Shown here: positions 43,277 through 52,200 of the stretch, in pieces
Numbering within the stretch: position 1 is the first letter of the stretch
Layout of the letters: each line of letters opens with the position of its first letter
Source: an uncultured bacterium
GTDB taxonomy: Bacteria > Cloacimonadota > Cloacimonadia > Cloacimonadales > Cloacimonadaceae
Reading direction: 5' to 3'
Length of the DNA: 53,589 nucleotides
Assembly (NCBI GenBank): GCA_937960795.1
Contig: CALGPA010000024.1
Coordinates: 1 to 53,589, forward strand
Made by a program: the position numbers and the translations under genes
Notes under the pieces: model-generated
The model's input: the letters and a program-made list of their open reading frames with translations, nothing else
The model's database searches: none
Told to the model about the DNA's origin: nothing

Positions 43277-45046
43277 TCATTGAAACTTATAGCGCTGCGG
43301 CCTTCTTCCCTTAAAATCCTTAAGTGACAGTGCTCGTTTGAGATTGAGTTCCAGATTCACCGATGACTTTGAGCCAAACTGATCCAAGCCCACATAGAGT
43401 TCTATGAAGTCCCAGATAAGGCTGGGATTGCGCAGCCTCAATCCTATCCCTTCTGAGAACAAACTCTGCCTGGCCGCGGACTGCTTCTCGGAGTCTTCCA
43501 CCACTGCAAGATCTACAAAACCAAAGACAGTGATCTGAAATCCCCACAGGGAGATCGGGAAGGATAGATCCTCTTCAAGGCTTAAAGAATACAGTTTGTT
43601 TCCCCTCAGATCTTGATCGCCGCGAAACAGAGGATCACTCTGCAAGCTCAGGCTTTCTGTGGGCATGCGCTTGTGTCCAAGGACATAGCGCGCTCTGATG
43701 AAGCTGCGTCCCTTCACTTGCCCCAAGCTCTTGTTTTGGGATATATACATAGGCTCAATCGAGATGATGGCCTGCTGCGGAGATCCATTATCAAGAAAGC
43801 CTTCCACGGCGGAGTTGAGAAAGAGATATTGATCATCAGCGGGAAAGAGCGACCACGATGAATGAAGTCCCAGAAACGGCCTGTGCTTATACTCCCCAAA
43901 TTCATACCCGCCATATAGCTCCATCACGTAGCCCACCGGGAGATAGTCATTGTCCAGAAATGAGCTGATCCCGGGCAGATAACCGTAGTTGTTCTTTGTC
44001 AGCGCCAAAGATCCGAGCGCAAAGATGGACTCTTGCCAAGACATCCCGTCGATGGAATTTGCCACCGGACGTTTGGGATATCTTGTATATTCCAAGCTAA
44101 GTGCGGCATAGGAAGACTTGGGATAATCCCAAAGATCAAAACTTTGGGCAAACCACAAGCCAACTTCTTTCCTTTTCACTCTGCTTGTATCACGTGGTGC
44201 TGAAGTGTTTGTCTTTGTAAAGTCTAGACCTCCGGACTGTTTGAAGAGTGGATACAGAAAAGGACGAGAGAGATCCATATGAAACTCTTCCAGTCCGGGC
44301 ATATCCGTCCAGGCAAGATCTCCTCGAAAGAATGTGCCAAGGATATTCGGATTCGTAAATGAGCTTTCCCATCCTATAGATCCTTGGTTTTGGGGATCCA
44401 CATGCCAAGAGTTTCTAAGCGCATGTCCGGTGCCAAAGAGATTGCGATCTGTGATCCTGATATTGTATCTATCTCGACTGACATATTTACCCCCGATCTG
44501 CAGGAAGAACTTATCACGCACCATCACCGTGATCCTCAGATCGCCGCTTTCCATCTCATCCAAGATAAACGAGACTTCAGAAAAAGAAGCTTGGTCATAG
44601 ATATATTGGATGTTGCTTTCAAGATAACCGATATATAGAGTGTCACCCTCGCTAAAGAACAGCATGTCCCGGATGATCTTCTCTCGCGTCTTGGGATGGA
44701 GATAGTTGCCCAGACCCACAGCCCTGTCGACAAGGGTTCCTTTGCCTTTTTGTGGCGTGAAGACATCCATCGAGACTACTATGATTTTCCCGATTCTCCG
44801 GCCACTGTATCGATCATAACTCGGAAAGTCCCTCGGCGGAATCGGCTCACCTTCATCACGGAAAAGCAGTGGATACATCCTAGAAAGCAAGCGGTTTTCT
44901 TGCATGGTCTTTTGTAGTCCGCTTTGGGATCTTTGGGATTCTGATTCACCGGATTTGCTTGTCGTCAAATCTGCTGATCCACAGATAATGGATGGGATCA
45001 GCATCATCAAGCAGACGATGAGTGGAATCTGAGTCCTGACTTGCAA
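43277..45046 (-). CDS. BamA/TamA-like outer membrane protein
   Basis: The 589 residues start with a signal peptide (MQVRTQIPLIVCLMMLIPSIICGS) from a TTG with AGAGGTG in front. After a charged segment, residues about 78-165 (IGKIIVVSMDVF, LFFSEGDTLYIGYLESNIQYIYDQASFSEVSFIL, ITVMVRDKF) resemble POTRA modules. The rest (about 166-589) is an amphipathic beta pattern starting GGKYVSRDRYNIRITDRNLFGTGH, typical of Omp85 barrels, and it ends LSLKDFKGRRPQRYKFQ with a terminal aromatic. Only one or two POTRA modules seem to fit, fewer than BamA has. It could insert or export specific outer-membrane proteins. A promoter-like pair lies at 45107-45134. Confidence 0.8.
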   Translation of the reverse strand: MQVRTQIPLIVCLMMLIPSIICGSADLTTSKSGESESQRSQSGLQKTMQENRLLSRMYPLLFRDEGEPIPPRDFPSYDRYSGRRIGKIIVVSMDVFTPQKGKGTLVDRAVGLGNYLHPKTREKIIRDMLFFSEGDTLYIGYLESNIQYIYDQASFSEVSFILDEMESGDLRITVMVRDKFFLQIGGKYVSRDRYNIRITDRNLFGTGHALRNSWHVDPQNQGSIGWESSFTNPNILGTFFRGDLAWTDMPGLEEFHMDLSRPFLYPLFKQSGGLDFTKTNTSAPRDTSRVKRKEVGLWFAQSFDLWDYPKSSYAALSLEYTRYPKRPVANSIDGMSWQESIFALGSLALTKNNYGYLPGISSFLDNDYLPVGYVMELYGGYEFGEYKHRPFLGLHSSWSLFPADDQYLFLNSAVEGFLDNGSPQQAIISIEPMYISQNKSLGQVKGRSFIRARYVLGHKRMPTESLSLQSDPLFRGDQDLRGNKLYSLSLEEDLSFPISLWGFQITVFGFVDLAVVEDSEKQSAARQSLFSEGIGLRLRNPSLIWDFIELYVGLDQFGSKSSVNLELNLKRALSLKDFKGRRPQRYKFQ

Positions 45047-45106
45047 TAATCACCTCTTATCAATATCTTCTATAGACTGTGCACATATCTTTTGGTATAT
45101 TTCTTC

Positions 45107-45134
45107 AAGATAGCGGAGATGGGCATTCAGTCAA
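45107..45134 (-). promoter_or_regulatory. Putative promoter of the BamA-like gene
   Basis: On the minus strand TTGACT (45134-45129) and TATCTT (45112-45107) are separated by 16 bases, about 60 bases upstream of the TTG start. Each hexamer differs from consensus at one or two positions. Confidence 0.45.
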
Positions 45135-45177
45135 GTAAATCATAAAAGATCAAAATCAGGATTTGCCTCATGCACGC

Positions 45178-45217
45178 AAAAAAGCTCATAGAAAGCATGG
45201 AAGCATTCTCTATGAGC
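45178..45217 (-). terminator. Intrinsic terminator of the GntR-ABC operon
   Basis: GCTCATAGA (45184-45192) and TCTATGAGC (45209-45217) form a perfect 9-bp stem. On the minus strand it is followed by six T residues (45183-45178). It lies 24 bases after the permease stop at 45242. Confidence 0.9.
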
Positions 45218-45241
45218 CTTACATAAATAAAGAGGATTCTC

Positions 45242-46081
45242 TTAACGCAGCTCTCGCCTTTTGATGATGAAGTATGTAGCCACGATTAGGATCGCGCTGA
45301 TGCCAAACCGGATCAAAGAATCCTTGCTTGAGAGATCCTGCCAAGCATACAGTTCCAAACGAGAATACTGCCCACTTAGCATCAAGGCTGTGGTTCTCAG
45401 CGGGGTACCGATGACTCCCATAAAGTATCGTTGAACACTAAACGTGCCGGTATTGAGCCACATATCCAAAAGATAGATCATAATGTCTATCATGACGAAA
45501 GTCCCGATCATGCCGCCAAATGCGTTTTTCTTGAATAAACTGGCAAAAAACCCGTATACAGCCGGAAAGAACAATAGGAAGATGATCGTATATGGGATTG
45601 AATTCAGCAGTCCATTTAATGCCAAAGGCAGATCAGCATAACCAAAAATGGCTAAAAAAGCGGTCATCACAAGGCTGTTTAAAACCGCAAGGACAACAAA
45701 GATTAAAAAAGAGCCGACTGTCACAATAGCGAGCTTTGAGAGCAGAATCTTTGGTAGGCTCACCGGAAGTGAGTAGTGGAAGATCTCACATTTTTTCACA
45801 GCATCCTGATTGATCACAACATCTGCCAAGATTAATGCTGCCAAGGAAGCCAGGAATCCCAAGATAATCGAGCTGCCAAAATGAAGTCCCCAGATCAATT
45901 CATCTATCTGAGCATGTTGAGCAGATATAAAGACGTTCAATTCACTGCCAAACTTGAAGTATGTGTATATGAGTATCAGCAAGTTAAATCCATAGATAGC
46001 AAGAAGAAACCACGCAGGAAGCAGCAAGGTCTTCCAATGAGTCTGCCATTCTTTGATCAGTAGTGCTTTAAACTGTTTCAT
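45242..46081 (-). CDS. ABC transporter permease, ABC-2 type
   Basis: This 279-residue inner-membrane protein has six hydrophobic helices. It begins MKQFKALLIKEWQTHWKTLL, a cytoplasmic amphipathic start common in ABC-2 permeases, and ends with a helix followed by KRRELR. Together with the preceding ATPase it should form an exporter of the YtrBC/BcrAB kind. These usually answer to cell-wall antibiotics or other envelope stress. AGGAGGAAACA lies directly before the ATG, within the end of the ATPase gene (overlap 14 bases). It ends with a strong terminator (45178-45217). Confidence 0.9.
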   Translation of the reverse strand: MKQFKALLIKEWQTHWKTLLLPAWFLLAIYGFNLLILIYTYFKFGSELNVFISAQHAQIDELIWGLHFGSSIILGFLASLAALILADVVINQDAVKKCEIFHYSLPVSLPKILLSKLAIVTVGSFLIFVVLAVLNSLVMTAFLAIFGYADLPLALNGLLNSIPYTIIFLLFFPAVYGFFASLFKKNAFGGMIGTFVMIDIMIYLLDMWLNTGTFSVQRYFMGVIGTPLRTTALMLSGQYSRLELYAWQDLSSKDSLIRFGISAILIVATYFIIKRRELR

Positions 46082-46952
46082 TGTTTCCTCCTACCACTTC
46101 CATGAAGATGTCGGAAAGCGAAGGCCTGCCATAGCTTGCGGTGTCGATCATGACGTCTGAGGGCAAGACAGCGTGGACAAAGCCCATGTTCCGATTGATT
46201 ACCTTGGGATTGTGCTTTCTTAGCAGTTCTTCTTTGTCGGATCTGAGACTCACCACGTGATAGCGGGATTTGAGGGATTCGATCTCTTCATTGACCACGA
46301 TCTTCCCATCATCCAAGAATATTATTTCCTGCAATATATCCTCAATCTCCTCGACTTGATGAGTGGAGATAAAGATAGTTCTCTGTTCATCAAAGAACTC
46401 GCCTAGTATCGTGCTAAAAAACTCTTTGCGAAAGGCTATGTCCAAGCCCAAAGTCGGCTCATCCAAGAGCAGATAACGCACATCCAAAGATAGAGTTAAT
46501 AGAAGATAGAGCTTTGTCTTCATCCCTTTGGAAAGCTTGCCCACTTTCTTATTTTCCGGTAGATTGCTGATCGCAAACATCTTCTTGCTGCGAGCTTCAT
46601 TGAACCGGGGATGTATACTGCGATAATAGTCTATGCTCTGCTTGACCGTGAGCCTGTCGTCCAGACCGCTCACATCAGGGATAAAAGCCACTTGATCAAA
46701 GACCCTGTGGTCGCGATGCGCAAGCTCAAAACCATCCAAATTCACCTTTCCTTGGTGCCTTAAATACCCCAACATGCAGCGCATCAAAGTGGATTTTCCG
46801 GCGCCATTCTTTCCCAAAAGTCCGACGATCTTTCCCCATGGAAGTGTAAAGGAAACATCGTCCAAAGCCTTGAACTTACCATAGTTCTTGCTAAGACTAT
46901 CAATCTCATAAGGGGTCGGATGATTCTCGAATGTCTTTTCGTATACCGTCAT
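46068..46952 (-). CDS. ABC transporter ATP-binding protein (YtrB-like)
   Basis: The 294-residue ATPase has Walker A LLGKNGAGKSTLMR (about 45-58), the signature LSKGMKTKLYLLLTLS in place of LSGGQ, Walker B YLLLDEPTLGLD and the switch His in ISTHQVEEIED. The family branch with this signature and the downstream ABC-2 permease is typical of YtrB/CcmA-like exporters. It begins with the ATGA overlap of the GntR-type regulator gene. It should power the permease encoded after it. Confidence 0.92.
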   Translation of the reverse strand: MTVYEKTFENHPTPYEIDSLSKNYGKFKALDDVSFTLPWGKIVGLLGKNGAGKSTLMRCMLGYLRHQGKVNLDGFELAHRDHRVFDQVAFIPDVSGLDDRLTVKQSIDYYRSIHPRFNEARSKKMFAISNLPENKKVGKLSKGMKTKLYLLLTLSLDVRYLLLDEPTLGLDIAFRKEFFSTILGEFFDEQRTIFISTHQVEEIEDILQEIIFLDDGKIVVNEEIESLKSRYHVVSLRSDKEELLRKHNPKVINRNMGFVHAVLPSDVMIDTASYGRPSLSDIFMEVVGGNNETV

Positions 46953-47320
46953 TTTTCTTCTCCATAGATGTCGTTAATGGTTCTTAGAATTTCCCTTTTG
47001 GGAATCTCATAACTTTTTGCAAGTCGCAAAGAAGGCTCCAATGAGTCACTCACAAAAGATGATCTGCGACTTGAGATGATCTTCTCGCGAGCACCGGATG
47101 CCACAAAGACACCGATCCCGCGCTTGTTGGATAGTATCCCTTCTTCGACCAATGCATTGATTGCATTGCCGACCGTGATGGGATTGATGCTATACTCCGC
47201 TGCCAGCTCACGAAAGGACTTGAGCTTGTCCTCTTCCTTGATGGCTCTGGCGAGGATCTGTTCTTCGATATGTTTGCGCAATTGCAAGTATATCGGCATG
47301 TCGTCATTAAATACTTTCAT
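46949..47320 (-). CDS. GntR-family transcriptional regulator (YtrA subfamily)
   Basis: This short 123-residue protein has the GntR winged-helix DNA-binding domain (about 1-75): MPIYLQLRKHIEEQILARAI, then LKSFRELAAEYSINPITVGNAINALVEEGIL and the wing KRGIGVFVA. The C-terminal tail (about 45 residues) is short, as in the YtrA subfamily, which normally represses its own ABC-transporter operon and responds to cell-envelope antibiotics. A 26-base near-palindrome sits just upstream (47357-47382), a good candidate for its operator. The gene overlaps the ATPase gene by four bases. Confidence 0.93.
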   Translation of the reverse strand: MKVFNDDMPIYLQLRKHIEEQILARAIKEEDKLKSFRELAAEYSINPITVGNAINALVEEGILSNKRGIGVFVASGAREKIISSRRSSFVSDSLEPSLRLAKSYEIPKREILRTINDIYGEEK

Positions 47321-47356
47321 AGCATCCTCATACGCTTTATTTCACCGGGGCTTGCC

Positions 47357-47382
47357 TAGTGATGTAGTCTACTAAATCACTA
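47357..47382. promoter_or_regulatory. Near-palindromic operator overlapping the GntR-operon promoter
   Basis: The 26 bases from 47357 to 47382 are a near-perfect palindrome (22 of 26 positions symmetric), with outer arms TAGTGAT (47357-47363) and ATCACTA (47376-47382) and inner TAGT/ACTA. On the minus strand a perfect TTGACA (47398-47393) lies just upstream, so the palindrome covers the expected -10 region. It lies 37 bases before the regulator ATG. Confidence 0.7.
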
Positions 47383-47483
47383 CCCGTCTTGCTGTCAAGT
47401 CTTTTTTTTTGATCTTATACAATTTACTTGACAAGGAATCGCAAAGAATCTAGCTAGAGTCATTACTTAATGAGGTGGAAAGC

Positions 47484-48815
47484 ATGAAAAAATATCCAAT
47501 ACTTGTCGTTCTTATCTTCTTGCCGATTTTTGTCTTTGCTCAGGACATGCCCTTTACTGTCCGCTCCACGACCAGCTACTCTGTTTCCAGCATAATAGGA
47601 AGAGTCGAGATCGACTCTGTGAGATACAATCAGCTTCGCTTCATTCAAGAATTCAAATACAAGAAGTTTGGGCTCGGTCTGGATCTGGATTTTCTCTTTG
47701 ATAGGGATTTGAAGCTAAGGGAAAGCGATTGGGATCACATCGAAGACATACTCGGTAAGTTTTACTACTTCCGCTATGCAGAAGTTGGAGATCCCTTCTT
47801 TTTCCATTTCGGAGGTTTTTCAAACTACTCTATAGGCAATGGCCTGGTGATGCTCAATTATTCAAATATGCACTACTACCCGGATCTTAGGCACAATGGA
47901 CTACTGATCGGAGGCTGCTTGGACACTCGTTTCAAGCCAAAGCTGGAAGTCTTTAGCTCAGACGTGCAAAAAAGCCAGATTCTAGCAATGAACGCCACGA
48001 TCCAGCCACTTCCGGATTCCACTCTTAGATACATCGATCAGGGAGTGGTGGGATTGTCCCTGTATGCTGATCGCAATCAATATGGCAATCTCAAGCACGC
48101 CCTGGGAGATTCTTTGTATCAGATTCACAAGCCGGACGACTCGGATGCGGTCGTAATAGTCGGCTTGGACTATAGCCAGCCCTTTGCTCAGTCTGAGAGT
48201 GCCGAGTTTGGGATCTATGCAGAGGTGGCGCATATCTTTGATAGTGGGACCGGATTCATCCTCCCCGGAGTCTATGCGGATTTTGATGTCGTGAAACTCA
48301 ATCTGGAGTATAGAGTTCACGGTGACAAATTCACTCCCGGCTTCTTCGATCACTTCTACGAAGAAGAGCGAGCGATGCTGGACACAGTCTCGATGGCGGT
48401 CGTCACCAAGCAGGAAGCGGTAAATCAAATGGAAGCATCATACGGATTCTATGGCAAGATCAATGCAACCATAGCTGACAAATTTAAGACCATGATCGCT
48501 TGGCAAAACATGTATGGCAATGATCTTGTGGGCGGTAAGTCACTATGGTTTAGTCTTAACTTGGACACACAGTATAAACGGCTCGAGAGAGTAGGGATCG
48601 CCTACAGCAAGACCGGAGTGGAGAAGCTCAGCCTAGGCAAGGTCGCTGTTCCCCGGGCACGGCTTTCCACCAGCATCACGATGAGCCTAAATGAAAAGAG
48701 ACGCTGGTTCTTTATTGCTAAATACAGTGAAAAGTATCCCGACAAAGATGGAGATATCAAGTGGTGGAAGGATACTCAGCGCTCCTTTGGGCTGGGTGTC
48801 AAATATGTGTATTAG
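47484..48815 (+). CDS. Outer-membrane beta-barrel-like protein
   Basis: The 443 residues start with a signal peptide (MKKYPILVVLIFLPIFVFAQ; cleavage probably after FA). The mature part is amphipathic beta, with many aromatic girdle residues, acidic turns and a C-terminal tail QRSFGLGVKYVY typical of an outer-membrane barrel. No clear family is recognised. I chose ATG 47484 because GAGGTGG is 5 bases upstream; an in-frame GTG (47475) would start inside that site. It stands alone, divergent from the GntR-ABC operon. Its promoter may be TTGACA near 47431 with a weak -10. Confidence 0.75.
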   Translation: MKKYPILVVLIFLPIFVFAQDMPFTVRSTTSYSVSSIIGRVEIDSVRYNQLRFIQEFKYKKFGLGLDLDFLFDRDLKLRESDWDHIEDILGKFYYFRYAEVGDPFFFHFGGFSNYSIGNGLVMLNYSNMHYYPDLRHNGLLIGGCLDTRFKPKLEVFSSDVQKSQILAMNATIQPLPDSTLRYIDQGVVGLSLYADRNQYGNLKHALGDSLYQIHKPDDSDAVVIVGLDYSQPFAQSESAEFGIYAEVAHIFDSGTGFILPGVYADFDVVKLNLEYRVHGDKFTPGFFDHFYEEERAMLDTVSMAVVTKQEAVNQMEASYGFYGKINATIADKFKTMIAWQNMYGNDLVGGKSLWFSLNLDTQYKRLERVGIAYSKTGVEKLSLGKVAVPRARLSTSITMSLNEKRRWFFIAKYSEKYPDKDGDIKWWKDTQRSFGLGVKYVY

Positions 48816-48938
48816 CGATAGAATGCTACACTGTTGGGACTCATCCCCTTCACAGCTAGCAATCTTAGAAACTACCACATGCTCCGTATCCGCGCAGAAT
48901 TTGAAAACGTGATAAACTAATCTGTGATAGTGTTATAG

Positions 48939-48959
48939 ATTCCGGATCAAACCCGGAAT
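48939..48959. repeat. Small perfect inverted repeat
   Basis: ATTCCGG (48939-48945) and CCGGAAT (48953-48959) form a 7-bp stem with a 7-base loop, immediately before the tandem repeat. Similar short GGAATC-type hairpins recur in intergenic repeats of many bacteria, so this may be a REP-type remnant. Confidence 0.6.
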
Positions 48960-48961
48960 GA

Positions 48962-49050
48962 CTGGTTTTGGCTTGATGAATAGAGCGATGGGGGCTGGTT
49001 TTGGCTTGATGAATATGGCGATGGGGACTGGTTTTGGCTTGGTGATAATA
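48962..49050. repeat. 33-base tandem repeat (minisatellite)
   Basis: Two full units (48962-48994, 48995-49027) and a partial third (from 49028) share the start CTGGTTTTGGCTTGATGAAT and the end GCGATGGGG. The two full units differ at only a few positions. The partial copy keeps CTGGTTTTGGCTTG and then degenerates. Confidence 0.9.
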
Positions 49051-49134
49051 AGGCAGAAACGTGCAAAACGACACCCAAATTCTACATCGTAGATCGCACA
49101 TTGTACATTCGATTTTCGGCGTAGCTGCAAATCG

Positions 49135-49230
49135 CCTAAGTCCTTATTTTCTCACCGCTTGCACGCTCGACCGGTGAGCGACCGGTGAGGGAGGCATGAT
49201 CGCGCCCTATTTTGCAAGCAGTTACGAGCC
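49135..49230 (+). repeat. Interspersed palindromic element, copy D
   Basis: This copy lies between the convergent ends of the 47484 gene (48815) and the TamB-like gene (49296). It repeats CTAAGTCCTTAT, arm CTCACCGCTTGC (49151-49162), arm GCGACCGGTGAG (49178-49189) and GGGAGGCATGATCGCGCC, ending in GTTACGAGCC. It is nearly identical to copy A over about 55 bases, including the doubled 11-mer CGACCGGTGAG. Confidence 0.85.
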
Positions 49231-49295
49231 AGTTTATTGCAATAAATGCATAGTTTCGATGCGTCCGAGAAGCTCTCGAATGTGATCAAGGGATC

Positions 49296-52200
49296 TTACA
49301 AACCCCAAAACCTGAGTGATCTTTGTATCATGATTTCATGAGTGAGTCGTTTGTTTTCCTGAGGAGCGTAGTTTAGCGTGTATCCGAGTCGATACTGTTT
49401 AGGAAGCACCAATCTCAGCGCAGCTTCGTGGGACACGAGGATCTGTGTCTTTTGTTGGAGGTCAGTTGCTTCCTGCAGCATCAGCTCATAATCCACAAAC
49501 ATCCGATATCCAATGTATTTACTCATATTCATTGAAAGATTATTCAGCAGAATTGAAGAAGAGAATTGGGTGATGTCTGATGTAAAATCTGACATATCGG
49601 AGAATTGTGATGGATCGGATGAATATTCGCTAAAGAGGTTTTGAATAAAGCCGGCATTAATGGAAAATCCGTCCAGGCGCAGTTTGCGACGGATCCAGTT
49701 TTCCACTGGGTAGAAGAATGGAGTCAAGAATGAGGAATCGAGATTCCCACCGATCAAGCCCAATGCTTCATCCTGTAGTAGGTTGTTCCTTTGATCATCC
49801 GGCAGTTCGTCCATACTTTGATTGTATCTCAGACGAGAAAGCACCTGAGTGATGTTTCGATCTGCCGGGTTGTCGCTGGCAAGGCTAAGCTGCAGTCTGT
49901 CAAAGATGCCCTTGTCAAACTCCGGGCTAGAATACACTGTCAAAGTGACGGTGCTGCCATCGGGAGTTCTTTTGAAAAATACTCCACTGACATCCATGAT
50001 ACCCTGTTGATCGATCATGCTCACGGCGATATTGTCTACTTGGAACACAGTTCCAAAGAAGTCAATGCTGCCTCTTTCGGAGTTTATGCTTGCTTCTTCC
50101 ACGATGAAGCGATTGCCGTCGTATCGAAGATGCAGGAAGCCCCCGGGCATGATGTGCAGATTGGTGGGATATGTGACATAACGCACGTTTTCGCCAATGC
50201 TGACCATGAGATCAAGGGTGAAAGGAAGAGGCGCGGGATCTGAATCTGGCTTACGCCCGGTGCTCCGGACAGACATGATGAGATTGAGCAGATTGTCCGC
50301 TCCCGGCGGAAAGAGAATATCCAGATTGGATGCTACAACGTGAGCTTCGATCTTCATATCATCAAAGGGGCCTCTGATGGTGGCATATCGGCTGGATTGC
50401 CCTCTCAGCGCCACATTTGTGAGAGTTCTGGGAGGCGCAATCACGGGGATCGTGGCTTGGATGCCGGGCTCTTCGATCATCAACCTCAGATATCCGAGAT
50501 CCAAGAATGACAGGACAAAATGATCTGCAGGATCCGGATTGAAGATATTGTCAATATAGAATCTTCCATTGCCCATTTGAAAAGAGCCACGTTGAATGAT
50601 GAAACGATTGTCATCAAAGAAGCCGAGGATCTCAAGATTGCGGATTGGCTCCACTTGATCTTTGAGAAGGACATAGCCATCCCGGATATCGAGATTGCCT
50701 GCCAGCACCGCAAACTGCTCTTCCTCTGTGCCGATGGAAACAGATAGGCTTGAAGATCCTCTGGATTCTTGGATATAGTCTGTGAGAGTCATCAGCCAAG
50801 GGAATAGCTCTCCTGAGATCCTGAGATCAAGAGTCTTATCCCCTTCAAAATATTGGTTATCAATCGCGTTAAAATCCAGTGATCCTGAGGCTTTGGCTTC
50901 AAAGAGTCCGGGTGATCTTGCATATAGAGTATCCACTACCAAGGCTTCAGCGAGTTGAGCTCCGCGAATCCTCAACTCATCTATCTTAAAATCTGCAAAG
51001 CGCATGTCTTTGGCAGTCATGTCTATGCCAAATTCCATCAAAGGATCAGAGCTCAGGGCGTCCTTCAAAGCAAAACTCACTTCACCAGTCAGACTCGCTT
51101 CCCCAGGCGGCTCATAAAGAATCTTCTGAATCAAGAGCTCATTCATCGCTGCAAAGATCTCGAGATTCACCTCAGGAAGGATGCTGCTGTTTCCTCTGAG
51201 AGTCAGCAGATTCCGATTTTGAGCATTGACATCACCCGTGATTCTGACATCATCCAAGCTCCCCTCCAAGGCGAGATTGAGATTGATGGGGAAGATGCTC
51301 AAAAGATCCAATTGATTGAGATTGAGATTTGCCGATAGTAGACCCGATCCATGACGGTTGTAGCTGGCAAAGAGATTGAGCTTTTCAAAATCTGGGATCA
51401 GGACTTCCAGATCAGAATAGTATCGAACCAAGCGAGCAGTATCCAGATTGTAGAGCGCCAAGTCAAAATCCATGTCTTGATAGTCTTCAAGATTGAGACG
51501 CCCTGATAGGCTGAGAAAATCTTCGGCCTTAAGGCTATAGACTTTTAGCATCATATCCTTGAGCTGCATGGCAAGCTCGATGTCCAATCTTTCTCCAAAA
51601 AGGGAGCCATTGCGCGTCTTCAGGGACGCGTCCAGAGCCAAATCACTGATATCCACCGAGCCTATCAGATCGATCTCGGACTTGTAGTCGTATTCTCCTT
51701 CCAGCCTTGTATCCAATATGCTGCGAAGCCAGATCTTGTCCTTCAGCATGATTCCGGTCAGCTTTCCTGATACATTGGGACGAAGAATGTCTAGGACATT
51801 ATGAGCGTATACATCATAGATATCCAGATCATTAAATGAGGCGTCAAGGGCAATATGCTGATCAAGGATATCACCGACCGCTGTGATTATGAATCCATTA
51901 TCGGCGCTGAGGATAGCATCAAAGAGCAGAGATTCATCCGTCGGAGTCATAGTGGCATAGCCATTTACACCTCTAAGATCAAGCTCATTGAAGCGGATGT
52001 CGAGATCAGTCAGATTTGCCTCCAGAAGAGGATATGGCTTCATTAACATGCCATTCACATCTATCTTTCCTCGGGCGAGAAGGGGCTGATCTAGAGTATC
52101 CACGGGACTAGTGTAGAGCTCTGCGCTCAGAGCTAAACTCCGAGTATCAAAGCTGCCATCAAGATTCAGATATTGATTTTCCCATCTTCCCATAGGCAGG

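Larger units (their letters stand above)
48816..49295. other. Convergent intergenic region with minisatellite and repeat copy D
   Basis: This 480-base gap between convergent genes contains no gene that I can support. From left to right it has about 120 unremarkable bases, a hairpin at 48939-48959, a 33-base tandem repeat (48962-49050), about 85 unique bases, and interspersed element copy D (49135-49230). Short open frames through the tandem repeat only exist because the unit length is a multiple of three. Confidence 0.6.

Noticed and set aside
48865..49130. Short minus-strand frames with FIKPKPxPIA repeats
   Set aside because: They exist only because the 33-base minisatellite is a multiple of three. 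Two frames are open at once, no ribosome site is visible and the region lies between convergent genes.
48939..49230. CRISPR array
   Set aside because: The 33-base units are directly adjacent with no unique spacers and there are no cas genes; the 90-base elements are dispersed, not clustered.
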